This document shows positions 1 through 6,067 of a stretch of DNA of 9,711 nucleotides, one piece after another. Source of the stretch: an uncultured Moraxella sp. Lineage in GTDB: Bacteria > Pseudomonadota > Gammaproteobacteria > Pseudomonadales > Moraxellaceae. The translations under genes and the position numbers were made by a program. The notes under the pieces are model-generated. The model was not told where the DNA came from and did no database searches. It saw only the letters and a program-made list of their open reading frames with translations. Numbering within the stretch: the first letter of the stretch is position 1; each line of letters opens with the position of its first letter. The DNA lies in contig CALJUC010000143.1 in the NCBI GenBank assembly GCA_937975585.1, positions 1-9,711 of the forward strand, written 5' to 3'.

Positions 1-169
1 CTTTAAAAATCACATAGCTTTCGGTGATACGCATTTTACCGGCACGGATGGATTTCACTTCCCAGCCAAGTAGTTCAAGACCAGCTTCGTAGCTGTCTTC
101 GATAAAATATTCATGGCGTGCCTTTTTATTACTGGCAATTAGGCTAGGGGTCTTTGGTTTTTTACTCAT
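1..169 (-). CDS. smpB: SsrA-binding protein SmpB, N-terminal part (runs off left edge)
   Basis: SmpB binds tmRNA (SsrA) and brings it to stalled ribosomes, starting trans-translation and tagging of the unfinished peptide. Translating the minus strand from the ATG at 169-167 gives 56 residues before the window ends. The start MSKKPKTPSLIASNKKA is followed by a block containing RHEYFIEDSYEAGLELLGWE and then VKSIRAGKMRI, which is the highly conserved beginning of the SmpB barrel. The family is about 155-160 residues, so roughly two thirds of the gene lies outside the window. An AGGA ribosome binding site (complement of 176-179) sits six bases upstream of the ATG and supports this start. The gene is divergent from coaD. 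The visible part has no frameshift or stop, and the identification is secure. Confidence 0.95.
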   Translation of the reverse strand, partial: MSKKPKTPSLIASNKKARHEYFIEDSYEAGLELLGWEVKSIRAGKMRITESYVIFK

Positions 170-516
170 GATGATTCCTAAAGCGTTGTTTTATTCCAAC
201 GACTTCTACAGTTTTTACGCTTATCTTTCCGCACAAAGCTGACGCGGACGTACCCATCAGCCATGTTGTTAAAGGTTGGTTGTTAAGGGTTGATTGAATA
301 ACTAAGGGTTAAAATTTGATAGTAATCTATTAAAGCAATCAAGAAAATGGCTATTTTACCCATTTTTCAGCGATATTGGGGTAGTATCGTATAAAGAAAT
401 GTAATTTAGCGGTGTTAGAAGGTGTTAATCATCATTAATATTTGATAGCATGAGAAAAAATTTCTGCATTGTTACTTGTTTGTTTCGGCTGCTATTTTAA
501 TTATCTCGAGTTCGCT
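170..516. other. Divergent smpB/coaD intergenic region, no gene seen
   Basis: This 347-bp AT-rich region must hold the promoters for smpB (minus) and coaD (plus). No convincing open reading frame is present. Visible structure includes a CGTTG/CAACG inverted repeat (184-188 and 197-201) inside the smpB leader. There are also three degenerate copies of GTTAAGGGTTG (268-278, 282-292, and a weaker one at 302-312). The heptamer GGTGTTA occurs twice, 10 bp apart (411-417 and 421-427). None matches a regulator site that I recognise. Confidence 0.6.
469..498 (+). promoter_or_regulatory. Candidate sigma-70 promoter for coaD
   Basis: TTGTTA at 469-474 (a -35-like box, four of six consensus bases) and TATTTT at 493-498 (a -10-like box) are separated by 18 bp. 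Transcription would begin near 505, leaving a leader of only about 12 nt before the ATG at 517 or about 42 nt before the ATG at 547. The region is AT-rich and chance matches are likely. A TATAAA at 390-395 is another possible -10 box. Confidence 0.3.
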
Positions 517-1041
517 ATGTCTACTGCAAATGATTCCTGTCATACCATGCATTACACCAAAATCTTGTATCCTGGGACTTTTGACCCAATTACCAAAGGC
601 CATTTAGATTTGATTAAACGCGCTTGTCGGCTGTTTGATGAAGTTGTGGTCGCAGTCGCAATTGGTCATCACAAAAAGCCGATTTTTAGTCTAGAAGAGC
701 GTATTGGGTTGGTTCAGGAAGCGACCGAAGGGTTGACCAATTTACAGGTAATTGGTTTTGATGGTTTGTTGGTTGATTTTGCCAAAATGCATCAGGCCAC
801 AGGCGTACTACGCGGATTACGTGCGATGTCAGACTTTGAGTATGAGTTTCAACTGGCCAATATCAATCGTGAGTTAGACCCAAATTTTGAAGCGGTGTTT
901 TTGACCCCATCACAGCAGTATTCGTTTATTTCATCGACGTTGGTGCGTGAGATTGCCAAACTTGAAGGTGATGTGCATAAGTTTGTACCCCCTTGTGTGG
1001 TCACAGCCTTTGAGAAAAAACGTCAAAATAACTGGCAGTAA
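517..1041 (+). CDS. coaD: Phosphopantetheine adenylyltransferase (CoaD)
   Basis: CoaD transfers AMP from ATP to 4'-phosphopantetheine, giving dephospho-CoA, the next-to-last step of coenzyme A synthesis in the cytoplasm. The nucleotidyltransferase signature YPGTFDPITKGH is at residues 18-29 with the TxGH (HIGH-like) ATP-binding motif. LRGLR is near residue 100, and the second signature ISSTLVR is at 138-144. The protein is 174 residues from the ATG at 517; E. coli CoaD is about 159. A second in-frame ATG at 547 gives 164 residues (MHYTKILYPGTFDP), closer to the usual family N-terminus. I prefer 517 because GAG at 508-510 is a possible weak ribosome binding site, whereas nothing like one precedes 547, but 547 remains quite possible. 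A TTG at 469 would add residues foreign to the family. The ferredoxin gene follows after 38 bp on the same strand. Confidence 0.95.
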   Translation: MSTANDSCHTMHYTKILYPGTFDPITKGHLDLIKRACRLFDEVVVAVAIGHHKKPIFSLEERIGLVQEATEGLTNLQVIGFDGLLVDFAKMHQATGVLRGLRAMSDFEYEFQLANINRELDPNFEAVFLTPSQQYSFISSTLVREIAKLEGDVHKFVPPCVVTAFEKKRQNNWQ

Positions 1042-1079
1042 CATGATAAAATGGTGATTTTTGGCTAATTGTAAAAATT

Positions 1080-1337
1080 ATGGCGTTAATAATCACTGAC
1101 GAATGTATCAACTGCGATGTGTGTGAGCCAGTTTGTCCCAATGATGCGATTTATATGGGCGAGCTGATTTATGAAATTGACCCAAATCTATGTACTGAGT
1201 GTGTGGGGCATTTTGATGAGCCGCAATGTTCACTGTTTTGCCCTGTACCGGACTGTATTCCAAAAGACCCAAATCATCCTGAAACTCAAGATGAGTTAAT
1301 GGCAAAATACGAGCGATTAACCGCACTAAATAAATAA
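1080..1337 (+). CDS. yfhL: YfhL-type 2[4Fe-4S] ferredoxin
   Basis: This is a small soluble electron carrier of 85 residues. The first cluster motif is C9-x2-C12-x2-C15-x3-C19-P, and the second is C38-x2-C41-x8-C50-x3-C54-P, with a further Cys at 59. The eight-residue gap in the second motif and the C-terminal extension after it (about residues 60-85) mark the Allochromatium-type (Alvin/YfhL) ferredoxin subfamily, whose clusters have very low reduction potentials. The physiological partner of this family is not settled. The start ATG at 1080 gives the standard MALxIT N-terminus, although no good ribosome binding site is visible ahead of it. It lies 38 bp after coaD on the same strand and is probably co-transcribed. 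The pairing with coaD is, from memory, common in gammaproteobacteria. The rnpB promoter begins immediately after its stop. Confidence 0.94.
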   Translation: MALIITDECINCDVCEPVCPNDAIYMGELIYEIDPNLCTECVGHFDEPQCSLFCPVPDCIPKDPNHPETQDELMAKYERLTALNK

Positions 1338-1366
1338 CTTCGCTTGCGGTAAAAGTTTGCTATAAT
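1338..1366 (+). promoter_or_regulatory. Promoter of rnpB
   Basis: A perfect TATAAT -10 box is at 1361-1366, about 6-8 bases ahead of the expected 5' end of RNase P RNA. The -35 region at 17 bp spacing (CTTCGC, 1338-1343) matches consensus poorly. A strong -10 box directly before a stable RNA is what one would expect for rnpB. It starts right after the ferredoxin stop codon, so rnpB probably has its own transcript. Confidence 0.65.
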
Positions 1367-1371
1367 ACGCC

Positions 1372-1722
1372 GCTTGGCAGACCAGACGAACGCTGCTCAC
1401 TTATGTGAGGGGAGGAAAGTCCGGGCTACATAGGGCAGAGTGCCAGCTAACGGCTGGGGGGCGTAAGCCTACGACAAGTGCAGCAGAGAGTAGACCGCCA
1501 GTGCGCAAGCATTGGTAAGGGTGAAAGGGTGGGGTAAGAGCCCACCGCATGGCTGGTAACAGTGCATGGCAAGGTAAACTCCACTCGTAGCAAGACCAAA
1601 TAGGTGTCCATATGGCGCGGCCCGCGTTGGACACGGGTAGGTTGCTTGAGCGTATTGGTGACGATACGCCTAGATGAATGTTCGTCCGCGACAGAACCCG
1701 GCTTACCGGTCTGCCATCTAAA
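1372..1722 (+). ncRNA. rnpB: RNase P RNA, bacterial class A (M1 RNA)
   Basis: This is the catalytic RNA of RNase P, which removes 5' leaders from pre-tRNAs. The length of about 350 nt is usual for class A. Conserved cores match E. coli M1 RNA. GAGGAAAGTCCGGGC is at 1412-1426, the GGGTGAAAGGGTG block is near 1518-1532, AGATGAATG is at 1672-1680, and ACAGAACCCGGCTTA is at 1691-1705. Terminal helix P1 is visible as GGCAGACC (1376-1383) pairing with GGTCTGCC (1708-1715). P15 is GTGTCCA (1604-1610) with TGGACAC (1628-1634). The L15 loop, which binds the tRNA 3' CCA in E. coli through GGU, reads GGC here (1614-1616), with compensating changes in P16. The ends are estimated from the homologous E. 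coli structure and from the promoter and terminator positions. Confidence 0.96.
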
Positions 1723-1726
1723 TACC

Positions 1727-1760
1727 AAAAAACCTTGCTATGCAACTAGCAAGGTTTTTT
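1727..1760. terminator. Bidirectional terminator between rnpB and argB
   Basis: A perfect 14-bp inverted repeat pairs 1727-1740 with 1747-1760, with the six-base loop TGCAAC. The stem core ACCTTGCTA/TAGCAAGGT is flanked by A6 on one side and T7 on the other, so it makes a U-tract on both strands. It ends rnpB from the left and argB (stop at 1789, convergent) from the right. Confidence 0.92.
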
Positions 1761-1788
1761 TATAGAAAAAATAGGCCGAGTCGTTTAA

Positions 1789-2691
1789 TTATTCGCTAGG
1801 ATTACTGCTAATTAACGTACCTACGCCTTGGTCGGTAAATACTTCTAGCAAGGTTGCATGAGGTACACGACCATCGACAATCACCGCGCTTTTGACGCCA
1901 TTTTTGACGGCTTCTAGTGCGTAGCTAATCTTTGGAATCATACCGCCTGAGATAGTACCATCCGCGATCATTTCATCGACTTTGGATGGGGTTAGACCAG
2001 TCGCAACATTACCTTCTTTATCGAGTACGCCTTTGATATTAGTGAGCAAAATTAATTTCTCAGCTTGCATGTATTCAGCGACTTTACCGGCTACCACATC
2101 AGCATTGATATTGTAGGTATTACCTTCGTTATCGACCCCAAGTGGTGCGATGACCGGAATAAATTGTGAGTTAATCATCAAATCAATCACGTCACGATTC
2201 ACTTTTACCACATCACCGACGAAGCCCAAATCAATTTCTTCGGTTTCGCCTTGGTCATTTACCTTGGTCATTGGTAGCTTTTTGGCAACGATTAAATTAC
2301 CATCACTGCCCGCCAAACCAATCGCATGACCGCCATGTTTGTTAATTAGGTTGACGATATTTTTATTGACGCTACCCGCCAAGACCATCTCGACGATATC
2401 CATGGTTGGTTTATCAGTCACGCGCATACCGTCAATACGCTGTGAGGTGCGGCCAAGTTCTTTTAATAGGCTGTCAACTTGTGGGCCGCCACCGTGTACC
2501 ACGATTGGGTGAATCCCCACGGTTTTTAGGAGTACGATATCACGAGCAAAGGAACTTTCAAGCTCAGGGTCAGTCATGGCATTGCCGCCGTATTTGACGA
2601 CCATTACTTTGTCTTCAAAGCGTTGAATGTAAGGCAGAGCTTCAGTAAGTACTTCAGCAGTTTGCAAGGCATTGGCGACATCAAGAGCCAT
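1789..2691 (-). CDS. argB: Acetylglutamate kinase (ArgB)
   Basis: ArgB phosphorylates N-acetylglutamate with ATP, the second step of arginine synthesis, in the cytoplasm. The 300-residue protein has the amino-acid-kinase fold. Visible motifs are K33YGGNAM, HGGGPQ at 66-71, RVTD at 90-93, NINAD at 194-198, GGMIPK at 249-254 and a C-terminal DGRVPHATLLEVFT segment. The roughly 20-residue N-terminal helix before YIQRF is the extension that links dimers into hexamers in arginine-inhibited enzymes such as those of Pseudomonas and Thermotoga. Feedback inhibition by arginine is therefore likely (inference). The ATG at 2691 is chosen because AAAGGAA lies six bases upstream; an upstream in-frame codon at 2709 would fall ahead of that site. 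It is last in the dut-phosphomannomutase-argB run, 91 bp after its neighbour. Nothing in it looks damaged. Confidence 0.97.
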   Translation of the reverse strand: MALDVANALQTAEVLTEALPYIQRFEDKVMVVKYGGNAMTDPELESSFARDIVLLKTVGIHPIVVHGGGPQVDSLLKELGRTSQRIDGMRVTDKPTMDIVEMVLAGSVNKNIVNLINKHGGHAIGLAGSDGNLIVAKKLPMTKVNDQGETEEIDLGFVGDVVKVNRDVIDLMINSQFIPVIAPLGVDNEGNTYNINADVVAGKVAEYMQAEKLILLTNIKGVLDKEGNVATGLTPSKVDEMIADGTISGGMIPKISYALEAVKNGVKSAVIVDGRVPHATLLEVFTDQGVGTLISSNPSE

Positions 2692-2697
2692 AGAGAG

Positions 2698-2704
2698 TTC
2701 CTTT
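2698..2704 (-). promoter_or_regulatory. Ribosome binding site that sets the argB start
   Basis: On the minus strand AAAGGAA is followed by six bases and then the ATG at 2691. This fixes the start at MALDVANALQ rather than at the longer in-frame alternative at 2709. Confidence 0.75.
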
Positions 2705-2782
2705 ATCAAATGTGAATGTTGAGCAATCCACGTTGGCAGTTTATGACAGCTTGAAGTAAGGCGCTAATAAAATAGACAGCGT

Positions 2783-4357
2783 TTAAGCAGCAGTTAGCGG
2801 TTGGATATTCGCCACTTGCTCAGCAAGCTGCGTATCAACTGAGCGGCACAAGTCCACGAACACGGTCTGCACTTGGTACAAATCGTCTAAACTATCCCCA
2901 CAAAAGCGCACGGTCAAAAAATTGCCGGTATTGGATTTGCGTACAATACCAAAACCACGGGCAAAGTCCAAGCGCAATCCATCAATAGTATTCATCTGTT
3001 TGACGTTAAATGCTTGTTTTAGCGCTGAAAATAAATTTTTACTCAGTTGAATAAGTTGGCTGACTAGCTGCTGACCGGCTTCACTGGTATCAATCGGAAG
3101 GTACATGTCAGCGGTGCTAATACTCAATGGCAATGCCATCAAAATATCCAGTAAACTGTTGGGTTGGTGGGCTAGCCAGTTTAACAAGCGAGCCGCTGCA
3201 TACATCGCATCATCGTGCAGTACAAAATACCCATCATTGAATAAAAAGTGCCCAGATAATTCACCAGCAAACACTGAATTGCGTGATTTATTTTGTAGCG
3301 ACTTGCGCATCAAACTGCTACCGGTTTTTTCCATCACTGGAATAGCGCCACGCGCAACAATAAGTTGGGGCAGATGATGCGAGCATTTAACATCAAAAAT
3401 CACTTCAGATTTTGAGGCTTCAATCCCCTGTTTATTTGGCGCTTCATCCAAGGCAATCGTTGCCAATAGGTACAATAAATGATCGGGTGTGACCACGGCA
3501 CCAGTTGCAGTAACCACCATCAAACGATCCCCATCCCCATCGAATGCCAACCCCAAATCCGCTTGGTAAGTGACGACCATCGCACTTAACTCAGCTAAAC
3601 GCCCCGTCTCTGTGGGGTCAGGATTACCTGCTGGAAATAAACCATTTGGCTCATCGTTTAGCATGATGCAGTCATAGCCTAAACCTGTGAATAATGTTTT
3701 GGCAAAAATACTGGTCGCGCCATGCATGCAGTCGATCACCAAACGCTTAGACGTCAATGGTTGATTGCTATGATTAAGGGTCGTTAGATTCGTGTTGTAG
3801 GTTTTTTGGATGGTTGATAGGGCGCGTTGCATATCTGCTTGATACGCGGCAAATGCGTCAACCTGTGGTCTAGTAATGAGGGCTTGCTGTAATTGTTGGT
3901 ATACGTCTTGGCTTGGTAAAGTTGCCGGTTCATCTGCCAAAGAGAAGTATAACTGCTCAATATCTTGACTACTGGGTGACTCGCCATTGATGAGCCATTT
4001 AATACCATTGATATGTCTCTCACTGTGGCTTGCGGTAACCATCATACCGTTACCACTGCGCTGATGTGCCATATAGGCCATCATGGGTGTGGTCATTTGC
4101 CCAAGCCAACAGACTGTCAGACCTTGCTGTTCACACGCTAATGCCAAAAAATTGGCAATTTCTCGGCTTTGTAAGCGCACATCATACCCAATCATGATTT
4201 CTGAGGCATTCGAACGCGCATACTGTTTTGCCAGCGAATTAGCCAATGCCCACAAAAAATCATCCGAGAACAATCGAACATCGCCACGGATATCATAGGC
4301 TTTGAATAGTTTTTGTTGTGGCAAAAAGGGATGTAACAGCATGGAATTTAACAACAT
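2783..4357 (-). CDS. algC: Phosphomannomutase/phosphoglucomutase, AlgC-like, with altered catalytic loop
   Basis: This is an alpha-D-phosphohexomutase that should interconvert 6-phospho and 1-phospho hexoses (mannose and/or glucose), feeding sugar nucleotides for capsule, LPS/LOS or exopolysaccharide. Counting from the ATG at 4357 (524 residues), domain 1 starts with FKAYDIRG. The active-site serine motif is TASHSERHING with Ser110. The magnesium loop is DGDGDR at 273-278, the sugar-binding loop GELSGH at 365-370, and the phosphate loop RKSNTGNFLTVRF starts near 473. The catalytic loop normally reads (T/G)(A/G)SHNP; here Asn-Pro is replaced by Ser-Glu, while Ser and His remain. The protein is about 60 residues longer than Pseudomonas AlgC (about 463), with extra sequence between the catalytic loop and domain 2 (about 125-205). 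No clear ribosome binding site marks the start; GTG 4366 and ATG 4342 are alternatives. It lies 144 bp after dut and 91 bp before argB. The substrate is not certain. Confidence 0.88.
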   Translation of the reverse strand: MLLNSMLLHPFLPQQKLFKAYDIRGDVRLFSDDFLWALANSLAKQYARSNASEIMIGYDVRLQSREIANFLALACEQQGLTVCWLGQMTTPMMAYMAHQRSGNGMMVTASHSERHINGIKWLINGESPSSQDIEQLYFSLADEPATLPSQDVYQQLQQALITRPQVDAFAAYQADMQRALSTIQKTYNTNLTTLNHSNQPLTSKRLVIDCMHGATSIFAKTLFTGLGYDCIMLNDEPNGLFPAGNPDPTETGRLAELSAMVVTYQADLGLAFDGDGDRLMVVTATGAVVTPDHLLYLLATIALDEAPNKQGIEASKSEVIFDVKCSHHLPQLIVARGAIPVMEKTGSSLMRKSLQNKSRNSVFAGELSGHFLFNDGYFVLHDDAMYAAARLLNWLAHQPNSLLDILMALPLSISTADMYLPIDTSEAGQQLVSQLIQLSKNLFSALKQAFNVKQMNTIDGLRLDFARGFGIVRKSNTGNFLTVRFCGDSLDDLYQVQTVFVDLCRSVDTQLAEQVANIQPLTAA

Positions 4358-4390
4358 ATTAAACACAGCTAAGTAAAATCATATTAGTTT

Positions 4391-4396
4391 ATTATA
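4391..4396 (-). promoter_or_regulatory. Possible -10 box for the phosphomannomutase gene
   Basis: The minus strand reads TATAAT here, about 34 bases upstream of the ATG at 4357. No good -35 box lies at 16-18 bp, so this may be chance in AT-rich sequence. If real, the phosphomannomutase and argB would have a promoter separate from dut. Confidence 0.3.
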
Positions 4397-4430
4397 GAAA
4401 TAACACTTGACTAAAAGCTGTTATGTTTTG

Positions 4431-4482
4431 TTACTTATCAAAACAGTCCGTTAGAGTTTAACATCATAATTATGATAAGTAA
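4431..4482. repeat. Inverted repeat with nested palindrome between dut and the phosphomannomutase gene
   Basis: TTACTTATCA (4431-4440) and TGATAAGTAA (4473-4482) are exact 10-bp reverse complements separated by 32 bp. A perfect 14-bp palindrome, ATCATAATTATGAT, at 4463-4476 shares bases with the right arm. The two foldings compete with each other. No U-tract follows, so this is not a standard terminator. An operator or an mRNA structure between two genes is possible. Confidence 0.5.
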
Positions 4483-4501
4483 TTGTCAGGATGATTTGAT
4501 G

Positions 4502-4963
4502 TTAGTGACTGCCAGTAGAGCCAAAACCACCACCGCCTCGTAAACTAATATCAGAAAACTCATCAACGACCTCAAATTGTGGACGCATGACTGGCACGAC
4601 CAAATATTGTGCCATACGCTCACCAGGCTGCAGAGTGTAATCGGTTTGGCTACGATTCCAAACAGATACCATCAGTTCGCCTTGGTAGTCCGCGTCAATC
4701 ACACCGGTCAAATTACCCAATACGATACCGTGTTTATGCCCCAAGCCAGAGCGGGGCATAATCAATCCCACATAGTCAGGATCGGCAATATATAGCGCAA
4801 GACCCGTCCCCACTAAGACCGTTTCGTCAGCTTTCACCGTTAAAGGTGCATCTATACACGCACGTAAATCAATACCTGCGGAACCGTCAGTTGCACGAGT
4901 TGGTAACGGGAACCGACTATCACTACCAATCAATGGATTGACGACTTTAACCTGAACTTGCAT
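4502..4963 (-). CDS. dut: Deoxyuridine 5'-triphosphate nucleotidohydrolase (dUTPase)
   Basis: Dut hydrolyses dUTP to dUMP and pyrophosphate, keeping uracil out of DNA and supplying dUMP for thymidylate synthesis. The 153-residue protein carries all five motifs of the trimeric dUTPase family. They are DGSAGIDLRA (26-35), PRSGLGHKHG (70-79), GNLTGVIDADYQG (83-95, with Asp90 the expected catalytic base), PGERMAQ (113-119) and the glycine-rich C-terminal arm RGGGGFGSTG (142-151) that closes over the substrate. The length agrees with E. coli Dut (about 151). GAGG (complement of 4969-4972) lies five bases before the ATG and supports the start. It is first of the three minus-strand genes leading into argB. 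Linkage of dut with an algC-like mutase and argB is, from memory, seen in other Moraxellaceae and pseudomonads. No anomaly is visible. Confidence 0.97.
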   Translation of the reverse strand: MQVQVKVVNPLIGSDSRFPLPTRATDGSAGIDLRACIDAPLTVKADETVLVGTGLALYIADPDYVGLIMPRSGLGHKHGIVLGNLTGVIDADYQGELMVSVWNRSQTDYTLQPGERMAQYLVVPVMRPQFEVVDEFSDISLRGGGGFGSTGSH

Positions 4964-5042
4964 GCTTACCTCAAATACTTCAATGAATTTAATGCTAGTT
5001 TAGCAAACTAAGCCTCATTTCACAGCTATATTTGATAAGCAC

Positions 5043-5071
5043 AAAAAAAGCGACACAAGGTCGCTTTTTTT
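5043..5071 (-). terminator. Terminator of the outer-membrane protein gene
   Basis: A perfect 12-bp inverted repeat pairs 5043-5054 with 5060-5071 around the five-base loop ACAAG. The GC part is GCGAC/GTCGC, flanked by A7 and T7, so a U-tract forms on either strand. It lies 27 bp beyond the stop codon of the minus-strand barrel gene. It also insulates dut from that gene, so dut needs its own promoter within 4964-5042. Confidence 0.92.
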
Positions 5072-5097
5072 ATTACGCTGATTTCAGCTGATTATTA

Positions 5098-5643
5098 TTA
5101 GAACTTGTAGTGTGCGCCTACAGTCCATAGGTTAGCATCTGAGTTCAAGTAATCATACTCTGCTTCGAAGGCTAGGTTAGGGGTTGCGTTATAGCCCAAA
5201 CCTACACCACCTGCTAAGCTAGTATCGTCTTGTGAGAAATTGCTTGCACCCACATTACCACTAACTTCAGTTTTTGCTACACCAAGTTTGGCTTTACCGT
5301 AGACTGGTGAAGCTGGGAAGTTGTATTTATAAGTACCATAGGCACCATAAGTTTTTGCATCGTACTCACCTTTTGCAAGGCCACGAGTCGCGTCAGCATT
5401 ATCTGTACCCATGTATTCAACTTCTGCACCCCAGTTAGGATCGAACTGGTAACCAGCATATACACCGTAAGCAGTTGCATTGTCAGTGTCTACATTGTCA
5501 ACGTCCGCTGATAATTGACCTGCTTTAGCACCAAAGTATGGTTGGCCTGCATAGCCAGTGTTGGTGTAAAGTGCTGCGTTAGCGCCCGCGGTGAATAAAG
5601 TACCAGCAGTTACCGCAAGTAAAGTTTTAGTTAGTGTTTTCAT
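5098..5643 (-). CDS. Small outer-membrane beta-barrel protein (OmpA/Opa-like porin family)
   Basis: This 181-residue protein is predicted to be secreted to the outer membrane. Residues 1-23 form a classic signal peptide (MKTLTKTLLA, a hydrophobic core, then AGANA) with cleavage probable after Ala23. The mature part of about 158 residues alternates polar and hydrophobic or aromatic residues in glycine-rich strands, for example GVYAGYQFDPNWGAEVEYMG, YGAYGTYKYNF and LAGGVGLGYNA. It ends in HYKF, with the terminal Phe used as a barrel-assembly signal. The size fits an eight-strand barrel; there is no peptidoglycan-binding OmpA C-terminal domain. AGGAGA (complement of 5650-5655) is six bases ahead of the ATG. 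With its own terminator below and 424 bp without a gene above, it is a single-gene transcript. Many codons look like those of a well-expressed gene (GGT, GCA, AAC). Its exact role (adhesion, stress, small porin) cannot be told from sequence. Confidence 0.85.
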   Translation of the reverse strand: MKTLTKTLLAVTAGTLFTAGANAALYTNTGYAGQPYFGAKAGQLSADVDNVDTDNATAYGVYAGYQFDPNWGAEVEYMGTDNADATRGLAKGEYDAKTYGAYGTYKYNFPASPVYGKAKLGVAKTEVSGNVGASNFSQDDTSLAGGVGLGYNATPNLAFEAEYDYLNSDANLWTVGAHYKF

Positions 5644-6067
5644 ATTTTCTCTCCTAAGTTATGGAATCTACAATGATAACAAGTGGTTAAACGATTAAGT
5701 TAGACGTTATCACTGTTGATGGGGGTATCATACCAAGGGAAAAATATTTCATTGTGCGTATTTGACGGTGCGGACGTTACGTTATGCAAGCAAATTTGCC
5801 AAATCAGTAACTAGCGTACTTATTTGAAATTTCTTGTTACAACTCGTGTCGAGCGGCTCGATTCTTAGAAATATTTAGTTACAAGTTGCGAGGAAATTGC
5901 AGAATTGACCGATAAAAAAGCCAAGTAAACGTAATTTTTTTGAGAAAATTAATCCGTTTCGACAGCCATTCGTCAAAAAATACGGTTAACTTTGTTAAGT
6001 TAAACGTATTTAAAGTGGACTTTTAAATTAAGATTGACCCAACTAAATTAAGATTGACCCAACTAAA
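5644..6067. other. 424-bp region without a gene, upstream of the barrel gene and downstream of rep
   Basis: No credible gene is present on either strand. The left part must contain the promoter of the barrel gene, and a long 5' leader is possible. It holds GGTATCATACC (5724-5734, a 5-bp dyad around one base) and a TGATAAC/GTTATCA inverted pair (5674-5680 and 5706-5712). Further right are the perfect palindrome GCAAATTTGC (5790-5799) inside GTTAC/GTAAC arms (5776-5780 and 5807-5811), and the dyad TCGAGC-G-GCTCGA (5849-5861). The right part holds the rep terminator and a tandem repeat, listed separately. Confidence 0.6.
5975..6011 (-). terminator. Rho-independent terminator of rep
   Basis: On the minus strand, downstream of the rep stop, a stem pairs 5981-5992 with 5997-6008 (TACGGTTAACTT with AAGTTAAACGTA, one mismatch) around the loop TGTT. 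The pairing extends into A/T bases at 5978-5980 and 6009-6011. A run of six A on the plus strand (5975-5980) gives the U-tract for the minus-strand transcript. It lies about 60 bp beyond the rep stop codon. Confidence 0.85.

Noticed and set aside
469..516. TTG start for CoaD at 469
   Set aside because: The extra residues (MLLVCFGCYFNYLEFA) are unlike the CoaD family and overlap the likely promoter; ATG 517 or 547 is better.
1401..1745. Open frames of 114 and 93 codons on the minus strand across the RNase P RNA
   Set aside because: They lie antisense to a structured RNA gene whose conserved cores explain the sequence; the peptides look like no protein family and have no ribosome binding site.
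5277..5480. 67-codon open frame inside the barrel gene on the same strand
   Set aside because: It is a shifted frame within a gene with clear signal peptide and strand pattern, without its own start signals.
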